This document shows positions 1-6,908 of a DNA stretch of 40,433 bases, one piece after another. This stretch comes from SIG578 sp964508295 (lineage in GTDB: Bacteria; Bacillota; Clostridia; Oscillospirales; Ruminococcaceae), in NCBI GenBank assembly GCA_964508295.1, contig CAZDSQ010000008.1, positions 1 to 40,433 of the forward strand. The letters run 5' to 3'. The translations under genes and the position numbers were made by a program. The notes beneath the pieces are model-generated. The model saw only the letters and a list, made by a program, of their open reading frames with translations. It ran no database searches and was not told the DNA's origin. Positions within the stretch are counted from its first letter, which is position 1. Each line of letters starts with the position of its first letter.

Positions 1-21
1 GCCGTTCCGTTTTGTTTTAGC

Positions 22-100
22 GGGCGACCGCAGGTCGCCCCTACGGTTTAACATAATCCTTTCATTTACTTTTGTAGGGACAGGCGTCCCCGACTGTCCG
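22..100. repeat. Two GTAGGG hairpin repeat units
   Basis: Unit 1 (22-44, minus orientation) has an 8-bp stem, GGGCGACC at 22-29 with GGTCGCCC at 33-40, followed by CTAC. Unit 2 (74-100, plus orientation) begins GTAGG and has a 6-bp stem, GGACAG at 78-83 with CTGTCC at 94-99. The two units share the TAGGG border but have different, self-complementary stem sequences. The same family occurs at 554-633 and 25140-25304. Unit 2 ends at the stop codon of the neighbouring regulator and may serve as its 3' hairpin. Confidence 0.6.
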
Positions 101-409
101 TTATTTTACCTTTTCAAACACCTTGCCCTGTTCTATATACAAATCCTGCTGTTTGGGAGATAATGTTCTGAATATTTTAATTAGCTCATCTTCTTTATTT
201 GAAACGGAACTTACATTATAGTCCAAAAGATAATCAGTACTAACCTTAAAATATTTTGCTATAATTTTAAGCGTTTCAAAATCAGGCTCGCTCGTTCCCT
301 GAACATATCCGCCCAAAGTTGATGCAGGAATCTGCATATCCTCAGCGACTTGTTTTTGGGTTAAGTTGTTATCCTCTATCAATATTCTGAGTTTTTCGCA
401 AAATAGCAT
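101..409 (-). CDS. XRE-family HTH transcriptional regulator
   Basis: This is a small DNA-binding regulator of about 102 residues. The first 65 residues form a Cro/C1-type helix-turn-helix, seen as LTQKQVAEDMQIPASTLGGY followed by a second helix containing PDFETLKIIAKYF. The C-terminal tail is short and charged, with no recognisable effector domain. I start it at the ATG at 409, which sits 9 nt after AGGAG; a TTG three codons further up overlaps that ribosome site. The upstream DNA carries three ACAAA..ACGA direct repeats (441-452, 484-492, 503-512), which could be autoregulatory operators. The gene is AT-rich compared with the dnaX block and lies among hairpin repeats, which suggests an accessory origin. 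Its target genes are unknown. Confidence 0.85.
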   Translation of the reverse strand: MLFCEKLRILIEDNNLTQKQVAEDMQIPASTLGGYVQGTSEPDFETLKIIAKYFKVSTDYLLDYNVSSVSNKEDELIKIFRTLSPKQQDLYIEQGKVFEKVK

Positions 410-440
410 TTCAATCAACTCCTAATATCATTATTCTAAA

Positions 441-512
441 ACAAATAACGAATTATTAGTTGAATAAACCAGATTATAGTTTTACAAACGAGTTTTCCGT
501 TGACAAAACGAG
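441..512. promoter_or_regulatory. Direct-repeat cluster upstream of XRE regulator
   Basis: ACAAATAACGAA (441-452), ACAAACGAG (484-492) and ACAAAACGAG (503-512) are near-identical direct repeats upstream of the regulator at 101-409. They could be binding sites for that protein. A plus-strand TTGACA (500-505) with TATCAT (523-528) at 17-nt spacing overlaps the last repeat, but no gene follows it before the next repeats. This is inference from pattern only. Confidence 0.35.
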
Positions 513-553
513 ATTCACGATATATCATTAAAGTAATATAATCTAACAAAAAA

Positions 554-633
554 GGCAGGAGCAAGCCCCTGCCCTACAATCATAAAACGATTGCTATAGT
601 TATTTTGTAGGGAACGACCTGTGTGTCGTTCCG
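554..633. repeat. Two GTAGGG hairpin repeat units
   Basis: Unit 3 (554-578, minus orientation) has stem GGCAGG at 554-559 with CCTGCC at 568-573, ending in CTACA. Unit 4 (607-633, plus orientation) starts GTAGGG and has an 8-bp stem, GGAACGAC at 611-618 with GTCGTTCC at 625-632. A T-run follows unit 4. The two face each other, as do the units at 22-100, and lie between the two XRE regulators. Confidence 0.6.
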
Positions 634-646
634 TTTTTTCAACATC

Positions 647-967
647 TTATTTTCTATTTAAGCGATCCACAATATTCTCGACCATCTTATAGTCATATTC
701 ACTCATTGATTCAAACTTCTTTAAAATACCCTCTAATTCTTTGTAACTCTTTTTACCCCTTAGGATATAATCAGCAGAAATATCAAGTGTCTCACATATC
801 TTAGAAAGATTTTCAGGTTTAATTGATTTTCTTCCGTTTTCAATGCAAGAAATAGACTGTATAGAAACGCCAATTTTCTCAGCTAACTGCTCCTGTGTAA
901 TACCCAGTTCTTTTCTACGCTTTACAATTCTTGCACCCATATCAATTAAAAATTGGGGTTTGTCCAA
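647..967 (-). CDS. XRE-family HTH transcriptional regulator
   Basis: This is a 106-residue Cro/C1-type regulator. The helix-turn-helix covers about residues 14-68 (ITQEQLAEKIGVSIQSIS, then ENGRKSIKPENLSKICETL). The tail after residue 70 is Lys/Glu-rich and has no known domain. The start is TTG at 967, preceded by GAGGTG; the next in-frame ATG (940) has no ribosome site. It is divergent from the 178-aa gene at 1095. The 127-bp gap contains an 11-bp inverted repeat over that gene's promoter and a second inverted repeat (CTCACTTT/AAAGTGAG) nearer to this gene. The likely role, by inference, is a local repressor of itself and the divergent gene. Confidence 0.85.
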   Translation of the reverse strand: MDKPQFLIDMGARIVKRRKELGITQEQLAEKIGVSIQSISCIENGRKSIKPENLSKICETLDISADYILRGKKSYKELEGILKKFESMSEYDYKMVENIVDRLNRK

Positions 968-1027
968 TTCCTACACCTCACTTTACTACAACTATTATAT
1001 AAAAAGTGAGCGCGTTTTATAATCAAC

Positions 1028-1070
1028 TATGGTTTAATTTATTGACTTGTATTAAACCATAATGTATAAT
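1028..1070 (+). promoter_or_regulatory. Sigma-A promoter overlapped by a perfect inverted repeat operator
   Basis: The promoter is TTGACT (1042-1047), 17 nt, TATAAT (1065-1070). A perfect inverted repeat with 11-bp arms (TATGGTTTAAT at 1028-1038, ATTAAACCATA at 1051-1061) surrounds the -35 box and fills the spacer. A protein bound there would block RNA polymerase. The divergent XRE regulator is the obvious candidate ligand. Confidence 0.7.
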
Positions 1071-1094
1071 TTAAATAAAAAGCTGGTGAGTTAA

Positions 1095-1631
1095 ATGAAA
1101 AATTATAATAAAGATAGTAGTATCTCCAACAAATCTTGGGACGAGATATTTTCCGACCTGCCCGCAGAAAGTATATCTTTGGCTAAAAAAATGGTTTACA
1201 ACTGCATTGAATTTGCAAACGATATGCTTAATTCCAAGTTGTTTTTCAAACAGACTCTCGACGCTATGGGAGAATGTGTCCTTTATGCAAAAATGCACTG
1301 TTATCACTATATTACCACCGCGCACACATTGCACTATTTATTCTACGGATATTTATATGAATACTTTACCCATTACCGCAGCATTGACCAAAGCACCGTA
1401 TCTTTTTTAATAACAGAGATGCAGGAAAAGGAAAGATACTATTTGCGAGCATACTCAAGTATGGATACCGAGGAAAAAAAGCTGCTTTATTTATTAAACA
1501 TGTTTTACGCCGAGCTAAATGAAAAACGCTTTGAGTTCTTTAATGCGATTTCAAATTCTTATGACGATTTTTCTAAGGTCACAGGAGAGCGGTTAATAAA
1601 AATGCTGCTGAAATTTGACATACCTATTTAA
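1095..1631 (+). CDS. Hypothetical protein, 178 aa, XRE-controlled
   Basis: I do not recognise the family. The ATG at 1095 follows GGTGAG. The protein looks soluble and mostly helical, is rich in Tyr, Phe and Leu, and has a central aromatic stretch around residues 70-100 (HCYHYITTAHTLHYLFYGYL). No signal peptide, cysteine cluster or nucleotide-binding motif is visible. The gene is strongly AT-rich, has a near-consensus promoter within an 11-bp inverted repeat, and is divergent from a small XRE regulator. That arrangement resembles phage-type or toxin/defence modules kept silent by a dedicated repressor, but nothing in the protein itself proves such a role. Its 3' end lies about 100 nt from the ssrA 3' end, facing it. 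Confidence 0.7.
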   Translation: MKNYNKDSSISNKSWDEIFSDLPAESISLAKKMVYNCIEFANDMLNSKLFFKQTLDAMGECVLYAKMHCYHYITTAHTLHYLFYGYLYEYFTHYRSIDQSTVSFLITEMQEKERYYLRAYSSMDTEEKKLLYLLNMFYAELNEKRFEFFNAISNSYDDFSKVTGERLIKMLLKFDIPI

Positions 1632-1688
1632 ATGTATTTCAAAAAATGGCAAGGCTTGCCTTGCCGCAGTTTGTGCGGAGCACAAACA

Positions 1689-1739
1689 CCACCAAAAGAA
1701 TAAGGACGCGCAATTTGCGCGTCCTTATTCTTTTGGTGG
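1689..1739 (-). terminator. 25-bp perfect palindrome closing ssrA
   Basis: Arms 1689-1713 and 1715-1739 are perfectly complementary around a single central base (1714). The right arm includes the CCACCA end of the tmRNA, so the 3' end of the mature RNA is itself part of the palindrome. Read on the minus strand, the GC core (GGACGCGC) is followed by TTATTCTTTT, which suits a Rho-independent terminator. Because of its symmetry it should also end the convergent gene at 1095. Confidence 0.75.
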
Positions 1740-2081
1740 AGGCGAGGAGAATCGAACTCCTGTCCGAAAATCTCTTACCCTGACCTTCTACGAGTGTAGT
1801 TTATCTTTTACGTTCCCTTTGCACAGCGCCGACAAACAGGCTCTGTGCATTAGTAGCTCCTAAATCACATTTAGCCTCGGAGCGAGGGCTAAATGCGTTC
1901 ACCGCTAAGTGACGCCCGCTTTTAAGCCGCGGTACTCTTAAAAGGGACGGCCGCCAATTTAGGCAGCGTAAGCTAATTTATTATTGTTAGCGTTTAATTT
2001 TAAGTTTCGGATTTTAAAGAGTGTCCGAGCCTCTACTCGCTTATCAGGACTCAAAATCCCCGTCGAACCCTTTACGCCCCC
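1734..2081 (-). ncRNA. ssrA: tmRNA (ssrA)
   Basis: Transfer-messenger RNA, which rescues ribosomes stalled on broken mRNA together with SmpB. The 5' end GGGGGCG (2081-2075) pairs over 7 bp with CGCCTCC near the 3' end, and CCA is encoded (1734-1736). The 3' part carries the T-arm sequence GTTCGATTCTC, and the 5' part has the conserved GGGTTCGACGGGGATTTTGA segment. The reading frame starts at GCT (1991-1989) and ends at TAA (1961-1959), giving the tag ANNNKLAYAA. smpB is 0.9 kb upstream on the same strand. The length of 348 nt is normal. The tag end YAA, rather than the common LAA, is the main oddity. Confidence 0.97.
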
Positions 2082-2087
2082 ATATAT

Positions 2088-2110
2088 AAAAGGCTGAAGC
2101 TCAGCCTTTT
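2088..2110 (-). terminator. Hairpin between esterase gene and tmRNA
   Basis: A perfect 10-bp stem (AAAAGGCTGA / TCAGCCTTTT) with a 3-nt loop lies 7 nt upstream of the mature tmRNA 5' end. On the minus strand it is followed by TTTTATATA, so it can act as a terminator or attenuator of the smpB-esterase transcript. A TATAAT at 2117-2112 would make it part of a short pre-tmRNA leader instead. Sequence alone does not decide. Confidence 0.55.
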
Positions 2111-2124
2111 TATTATATGCAAAA

Positions 2125-2937
2125 CTAGTAATTTAATACCCAGTGCAGCGCAAGCTCAGGCCAATGCCTTGCCTCTTCATTATAAGGCCCGACAACGCCG
2201 TTTGCAAGAGCTACGCCGTGATTTCCGTGTGGGAATATGTGGAGTTCACAGTTTACCTTATGCTTTGCCATAGCAGTTGCAAGGTACAGGCTGTTTTCTA
2301 CCGGCACTACCGTGTCCTCAAAGGTGTGGAAAATAAATGCGGGCGGAGTTGTTTCCGAAACCAAGTTTTCGATAGAAAATTCTGCCGCCTTTTCTAACGT
2401 GTGCTCAGCGCCCAAGAGGTGCATAAACGAGCCTCTGTGAGCCTTTTCGCCGCCCGTAATAACGGGGTAGCAAAGCACCATTCCGTTAGGCTTATAGTCC
2501 TCTGGGCTACCGCCGAGGTTATCTAAAACCTCACTCTTGTCATAGAAAACGCCGAGGCTTGCCGCAAGGTGTCCTCCTGCCGAGAATCCGAGGATTGCAA
2601 TTTTATCGGGGTTGATACCCCATTTGTCTGCGTTTTTGCGGACAACCGACACAGCCTCTGCCGCCTCGCAGACTGCCTGCGGAAAGGTTGCGGGAGCGAC
2701 GCTGTAATTTAAAACAAAAGCGGCAATTCCTGCGGTTGCGAACACAAGGGCAATAGGCTCGTCCTCGTGAGCGGCTCTGTTATGATACCCACCGCCAGGG
2801 CAGATGATAACGGCTCTTTTGCCGCCCTCTTGCCCCCCTGTTATTCCAACGTTGGGGATATAGCAACTTAAAGATGCCTGCCACTCACTGTTATAGCCTT
2901 TGGTTTGAACATTTAAGTTAATTTTTTCTGTAATCAT
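2125..2937 (-). CDS. Alpha/beta-hydrolase, acetyl-xylan-esterase/BD-FAE-like
   Basis: A 270-residue serine hydrolase of the esterase/lipase group often annotated as carbohydrate or acyl esterase. The oxyanion loop is CPGGGY (residues 46-51). The nucleophile elbow is GFSAGG with Ser119, and Asp208 (HTFEDTVVP) and His240 (HGNHG) complete the triad. There is no signal peptide, so it is predicted to be cytosolic. Its ATG overlaps the smpB stop codon (TAATG), so translation is probably coupled. A hairpin and then ssrA follow. The family fits short-chain acyl esters of sugars or similar substrates; a link to ribosome rescue is not implied by the fold. Specificity cannot be read from sequence. Confidence 0.85.
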   Translation of the reverse strand: MITEKINLNVQTKGYNSEWQASLSCYIPNVGITGGQEGGKRAVIICPGGGYHNRAAHEDEPIALVFATAGIAAFVLNYSVAPATFPQAVCEAAEAVSVVRKNADKWGINPDKIAILGFSAGGHLAASLGVFYDKSEVLDNLGGSPEDYKPNGMVLCYPVITGGEKAHRGSFMHLLGAEHTLEKAAEFSIENLVSETTPPAFIFHTFEDTVVPVENSLYLATAMAKHKVNCELHIFPHGNHGVALANGVVGPYNEEARHWPELALHWVLNY

Positions 2938-3404
2938 TATTCATCCCTCTGTCTTGCTTTTAAATTTCGCTCTATCTCGCGCTTTGCGTCTCTGGCAGCA
3001 GCATCGCTTCGTTTATCGTAAAGCTTTTTACCTCTGCACAGCCCAAGCGACATCTTGACCCTACTGCCCTTAAAATAAAGCGAAAGCGGAATTAGAGTGT
3101 AGCCGTCACGCTTAATAAGGCCGAAAAGGCGGTTTATCTCGCGCTTGTGCATAAGCAACTTTTTAACTCTCAATGGGTCTCTGTTAAAGATGTTACCCTT
3201 TTCGTAAGGGCTTATATGCATTCCGTGAACAAACAGCTCGCCCTTATCTATCTCGCAGTAGGAGTCCTTAAGATTGACTGTTCCTGCCCTGATTGATTTT
3301 ACCTCTGTTCCGAAAAGCTCTATGCCCGCCTCAAAGCTTTCGTCGACAAAATAATCGTGAAACGCCTTGCGGTTTTGGGCTATACTTCTGTTTTGCTCTG
3401 CCAT
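2937..3404 (-). CDS. smpB: SsrA-binding protein SmpB
   Basis: SmpB binds the tRNA-like domain of tmRNA and places it in the A site of stalled ribosomes. At 155 residues it has the usual length. It shows the typical opening (IAQNRKAFHDYFVDESFEAG), the IELFGTEVKSIR motif, LKDSYC, and the basic C-terminal tail (RSDAAARDAKREIERNLKAR) that enters the mRNA channel. The ATG at 3404 has an AAAGGAGGTG ribosome site. It lies 30 nt after recR and overlaps the esterase start by one base. Its RNA partner ssrA is encoded just downstream on the same strand, a common functional pairing here interrupted by one gene. Confidence 0.97.
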   Translation of the reverse strand: MAEQNRSIAQNRKAFHDYFVDESFEAGIELFGTEVKSIRAGTVNLKDSYCEIDKGELFVHGMHISPYEKGNIFNRDPLRVKKLLMHKREINRLFGLIKRDGYTLIPLSLYFKGSRVKMSLGLCRGKKLYDKRSDAAARDAKREIERNLKARQRDE

Positions 3405-3434
3405 TTGTTCACCTCCTTTAAAGGTTTTAAAAAC

Positions 3435-4037
3435 TTAAAATTCGTTTCTGTCTTTAAGTGCTCTTAAAAGTGTCATCTCGTCGGCATACTCAAGGTTGCT
3501 TCCAATCGGTATACCGTATGACAGGCGGCTTACCTTTATGCCTCTTGGCTTTAAAATCTTATTTGCGATATAAATTGCAGTTGCCTCGCCCTCGGTGGTG
3601 GCTCCCGTGGCAAGAATTGCCTCTTTTACGTCGCCGCCATCTAAGCGGGCAACAAGCTCTTTGATGCAGATAGCATCGGGACCGATATTGTCAAGCGGAG
3701 AGATAAGGCCGTGCAGAACGTGGTAAAGACCTCTGTACTCGCCCACCCTCTCAAAGCTCATAACATCTCTCGGGCTTTCGACGATGCATATAGTCGAGCT
3801 ATCCCTCATAACGTCACTGCAAACGGGGCAAATCTCGGTTTCCGAAAGGTTACAGCAGACCGAGCATCTGCGGATATTTTTATGTGCAGTAACAACCGCA
3901 TTTGCGAACTGCTCAGCCTTTTCAAAGGGCTGGGAAAGCACGTAAAAAGCCATTCTTTGAGCGGATTTTCTGCCTATTCCGGGCAGTTTTTCAAACTGCT
4001 CGATAAGCTTATCTAAACTCGGAACGGTGGAGCTCAT
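3435..4037 (-). CDS. recR: Recombination protein RecR
   Basis: RecR works with RecF/RecO to load RecA at gaps. At 200 residues it matches the family. The order is an HhH segment (LPGIGRKSAQRMA, about residues 18-30), a C4 zinc finger (Cys58, Cys61, Cys70, Cys73) and a Toprim domain with ICIVESPRD and the HVLHGLISPL segment, then the conserved C-terminal YGIPIGSNLEYAD. The gene sits directly after ybaB, the very common dnaX-ybaB-recR order, here with an exonuclease inserted between dnaX and ybaB. An AAAGGATAAATCTT stretch precedes the ATG at 4037. Confidence 0.97.
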   Translation of the reverse strand: MSSTVPSLDKLIEQFEKLPGIGRKSAQRMAFYVLSQPFEKAEQFANAVVTAHKNIRRCSVCCNLSETEICPVCSDVMRDSSTICIVESPRDVMSFERVGEYRGLYHVLHGLISPLDNIGPDAICIKELVARLDGGDVKEAILATGATTEGEATAIYIANKILKPRGIKVSRLSYGIPIGSNLEYADEMTLLRALKDRNEF

Positions 4038-4060
4038 AAGATTTATCCTTTCAAGCTAAA

Positions 4061-4411
4061 TTAAAAGAGACCGGGAATGCTGGGCATTGCTCCCGAGATT
4101 GCAGACATAGTTTCCTGCGAGTCGGTTTCAACCTTGGAAATAACGTCGTTTACTGCGGCGGTGATAAGATCTTCGAGCATCTCGATATCGTCGGGGTCAA
4201 CAACATCGGGGGATATCTTAATAGCAGTAACACTCTTTTTGCCTGTCATTGTGATCTCAACTGCGCCTCCGCCTACAACAGAGGTGTATTCCTTATTCTC
4301 AAGCTCCTCCTGTGCCTTCTGCATATCTGCCTGCACCTTCTGAACCTGCTTTAACATATTGTTGGGATTCATACCCTGCGAGCCGTAGCCCTGCGGAAGT
4401 CTTGCTTTCAT
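4061..4411 (-). CDS. YbaB/EbfC nucleoid-associated protein
   Basis: A small dimeric DNA-binding protein of the YbaB/EbfC family, normally next to dnaX and recR. It has the helical N-terminal part (NMLKQVQKVQADMQKAQEEL), the central beta region with VVGGGAVEITMTGK, and the C-terminal helices containing LEDLITAAVNDV. I prefer the ATG at 4411 (116 aa), which has AAAGGA at suitable spacing; an ATG at 4420 (119 aa) overlaps the preceding stop as ATGA but sits directly on the ribosome site. Its role is thought to be nucleoid organisation or repair. It is co-transcribed with the flanking genes. Confidence 0.95.
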   Translation of the reverse strand: MKARLPQGYGSQGMNPNNMLKQVQKVQADMQKAQEELENKEYTSVVGGGAVEITMTGKKSVTAIKISPDVVDPDDIEMLEDLITAAVNDVISKVETDSQETMSAISGAMPSIPGLF

Positions 4412-4416
4412 TTTAG

Positions 4417-5151
4417 TCATCCTTTCTTGTGCATCTCATCAAAGTTTTTAACAAACGAATAGAGCGTTTGCTCAACTAATGTTTTCTTATCGTGGAAAGC
4501 CTGCGGAGCGTATCTGACGCCCTTTATCTGCTCGCCGCTTATTCCGTACTTGGCATTAAAGCCGAACAGATTTATGTACCTCTCTAAATCGGGGCGCTCG
4601 ATGTCCATCGCCATAAGCACCTCCACAAGCGCATTAACATCGTCAATGGCTCTGTGGCTGTTTTGAACCTTGCCCTCAAGCCCGTAAGCTACGATCGCGT
4701 TTTCAAGCTTGTGCGGGTAGGGCCTTCTGTCCTTGTAGACGGTCAGAGTGTCAAGGAATTTAAGGGGATTTTCTATCTTTTTGCCCTTTAAAAGCGTTCT
4801 TGTAAACATAAGGTCAAACTGAGCGTTGTGTGCAACTAAAAGCGTCGGCCCGTCGGTTATCAGCTCGTGAAAAATATCTGCCGCCGCCTCGTAGGAAATG
4901 CCTTTTTTAAGAAGCATCTCGTCGGTTATGCCAGTAAGGTTTACAACAAAGGGGTCAAGGGTTCTGCCCTCAGGAAGCCTTATAAACTCGTCGACCTCCC
5001 TATCTGCATAAACCCTACCTCGCTCGCTTTTCTGAAGCTTTACAGCGGCAAGCTCGATAATTCTGTCATTCTTGAAATCAAGACCGCTGGTTTCGGTATC
5101 AAAAACAACGATGCTTTTGTATGTGTCAAAAAGTCCTGATAATTCGTTCAT
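4417..5151 (-). CDS. DEDDh 3'-5' exonuclease (DNA polymerase III epsilon-like)
   Basis: A 244-residue exonuclease of the DnaQ/PolC proofreading type. The DEDDh residues are all visible: Asp18 and Glu20 (VVFDTETSGLDF), Asp113 (AHNAQFD), and His166 and Asp171 (HRAIDDV). It probably removes 3' nucleotides during replication or repair. It has no BRCT or helicase domain, and the last 50 residues are unassigned. It follows dnaX by 2 nt and overlaps ybaB or its leader, so it belongs to the same operon. Whether it acts as a replicative proofreader is unclear, because Firmicutes PolC carries its own exonuclease. Confidence 0.92.
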   Translation of the reverse strand: MNELSGLFDTYKSIVVFDTETSGLDFKNDRIIELAAVKLQKSERGRVYADREVDEFIRLPEGRTLDPFVVNLTGITDEMLLKKGISYEAAADIFHELITDGPTLLVAHNAQFDLMFTRTLLKGKKIENPLKFLDTLTVYKDRRPYPHKLENAIVAYGLEGKVQNSHRAIDDVNALVEVLMAMDIERPDLERYINLFGFNAKYGISGEQIKGVRYAPQAFHDKKTLVEQTLYSFVKNFDEMHKKG

Positions 5152-5153
5152 AC

Positions 5154-6767
5154 CTATTCACCGCTCACGTCGACACCGTTACGGCGTGCCCTCTTTAAAA
5201 TCTCATCCATTGCGCTGCTCTGCGAGGCCGCAGGGCGCTTTTCCTTGTACTGAGCAATCTTTAGGGGTCTGCCCGAAACGGCCGCTACCGCTGCCTTTAA
5301 GGTGTTGCGGTTGTTTTCACTGCCCTTTAAGAGAGCGAAGGAAAAATCGGTTGTATCAATATAAACTATATCGCCCTCGATATAGGCCTTTGACATCTTG
5401 AGCGCCGCAAGGAGCGGGGGATTTGTCTTGGAAAGCGCCTCGAGAACCTTGTCCCATATGGTAAAGGGCTGTTTACCCTCTGCGCTCTCGTTGTAAACGG
5501 GCTGTGGCGCGGGTGCAGGTGCCTCTTTTTTAGGCTCGGCAGCAGGCTTGGGAGCCTCCCTATTAACCTCTGCGGCAGGTTTTGCAGTTTGCGATGCCGA
5601 GAAAGGCGAAAAATCGGTCGGCACAGAGAGAAGCCGTTGCTCTAATTTTTCAATTCTTCTAAGCAGCGCGTCGTTATCTGCCGAAAGGAAGGGCGAGCAA
5701 AGCCTTATAAGGCACTGCTCAAACAGAATATTGGGATAGGATGATTTTCCTATAGTATTAAGTGCCTCTGAAAGCGTGTCGAGGCAGAACATAATTTGCG
5801 AAAGGGGCATTTTTTCGGCGTAGGCCGAAATTAACTCTAAATCAGACCCTACGGGGAAAAGCTCGGCCTTTTTAGTTCCAACCGACTTTGCAATCATAAT
5901 ATCTCTATAAAGCGCGGTAAGCTCGGAAACGATAAAGCTGAACGAAAGCGAGCCGCTATGCGCCTTTGCGGCGAGCGAAACTGCCTCGGCGGCGTTTTCA
6001 TTAATTACAGCGTCAGCAATCTTTAAGATAAAACTTCTATCCGCCTGACCCGAAACAGAGGAAACTACCTCGCGGGTCACGTTATTATCAAAGGATGCGC
6101 ACTGGTCAAAGAGCGAGAGGGCATCTCTCATTCCGCCGTCTGCAAGGCGGGCGATGACCGCCGCCGCATCACTTTCAAGGTTTATTCCCTCGCCATTAGC
6201 TACCTTCATAAGCTGCTCTATAATAAGGGAATCCTCGATCCTTGAAAAGTCAAAGCGCTGGCAACGGGAGATGATGGTTACGGGAACCTGATGCACCTCG
6301 GTGGTTGCAAGGATAAAGATTATATGCGCGGGAGGCTCTTCCATTATTTTAAGGAGAGCATTGAAGGCGCTGGTACTGAGCATATGCACCTCGTCTATAA
6401 TATACACGCGGTACTTACAAACTGCGGGAAGGTACACCGACTCCTCAATAATCTCGCGGATATTGTCAACGCCTGTATGGCTGGCGGCGTCGATCTCAAC
6501 AACGTCTATTGCCGAGCCGTTCTGAATGCTTTTGCAGTTATCGCACTCAAGGCAGGGGTCGCCGCCATTATGATTTAAGCAGTTTACCGCCTTGGAGAAT
6601 ATTTTGGCGCAGGTTGTTTTACCCGTTCCTCTCGAGCCTGTGAAAAGATATGCGTGTCCAATTTTTCCGCTTGCGATCTGATTTTTAAGGACGGTAACGA
6701 TATAGTCCTGCCCGATCACATCGTCAAAAATCTGGGGACGCCATTTTCTATACAACGCCTTGTGCAT
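5154..6767 (-). CDS. dnaX: DNA polymerase III subunits gamma/tau
   Basis: The clamp-loader ATPase that puts the beta clamp on DNA. The AAA+ module has Walker A GSRGTGKT (residues 44-51), a four-Cys zinc site (Cys63, Cys72, Cys75, Cys78), Walker B IIDEVHML (Asp125, Glu126) and the sensor-1 segment FILATTE. Domain III follows to about residue 370, then a Pro/Ala-rich linker (about 395-430) and a C-terminal tau-like domain. The ATG at 6767 has an AGGAGGAAA ribosome site. No A-run frameshift site of the E. coli type was noticed. It heads the minus-strand operon with exonuclease, ybaB, recR, smpB and esterase. Confidence 0.97.
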   Translation of the reverse strand: MHKALYRKWRPQIFDDVIGQDYIVTVLKNQIASGKIGHAYLFTGSRGTGKTTCAKIFSKAVNCLNHNGGDPCLECDNCKSIQNGSAIDVVEIDAASHTGVDNIREIIEESVYLPAVCKYRVYIIDEVHMLSTSAFNALLKIMEEPPAHIIFILATTEVHQVPVTIISRCQRFDFSRIEDSLIIEQLMKVANGEGINLESDAAAVIARLADGGMRDALSLFDQCASFDNNVTREVVSSVSGQADRSFILKIADAVINENAAEAVSLAAKAHSGSLSFSFIVSELTALYRDIMIAKSVGTKKAELFPVGSDLELISAYAEKMPLSQIMFCLDTLSEALNTIGKSSYPNILFEQCLIRLCSPFLSADNDALLRRIEKLEQRLLSVPTDFSPFSASQTAKPAAEVNREAPKPAAEPKKEAPAPAPQPVYNESAEGKQPFTIWDKVLEALSKTNPPLLAALKMSKAYIEGDIVYIDTTDFSFALLKGSENNRNTLKAAVAAVSGRPLKIAQYKEKRPAASQSSAMDEILKRARRNGVDVSGE

Positions 6768-6800
6768 ACACTTTCCTCCTAAGCATACATATACATATTA

Positions 6801-6829
6801 ATTATACCTTTTTATGCTTGCAATGTCAA
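6801..6829 (-). promoter_or_regulatory. Sigma-A promoter of the dnaX operon
   Basis: On the minus strand TTGACA (6829-6824), 17 nt, TATAAT (6806-6801), about 34 nt upstream of the dnaX ATG. It is a full-consensus promoter, consistent with steady expression of the replication/rescue operon. Confidence 0.85.
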
Positions 6830-6852
6830 TCAATAAAAAACCGCTTTTAGCA

Positions 6853-6881
6853 TTGAAATATGAGGTTTTTTGTGGTAAGAT
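6853..6881 (+). promoter_or_regulatory. Sigma-A promoter of rqcH
   Basis: TTGAAA (6853-6858), 17 nt, TAAGAT (6876-6881). It is divergent from the dnaX promoter, with only 23 bp between the two -35 boxes. The ribosome site and ATG of rqcH follow within 30 nt. Confidence 0.6.
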
Positions 6882-6908
6882 ATATAAAAAATGAGTGAGG
6901 TGAAAATT

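Noticed and set aside
1615..1863. 82-codon frame on the plus strand
   Set aside because: It runs through the palindrome and the reverse strand of tmRNA, so it is not a gene.
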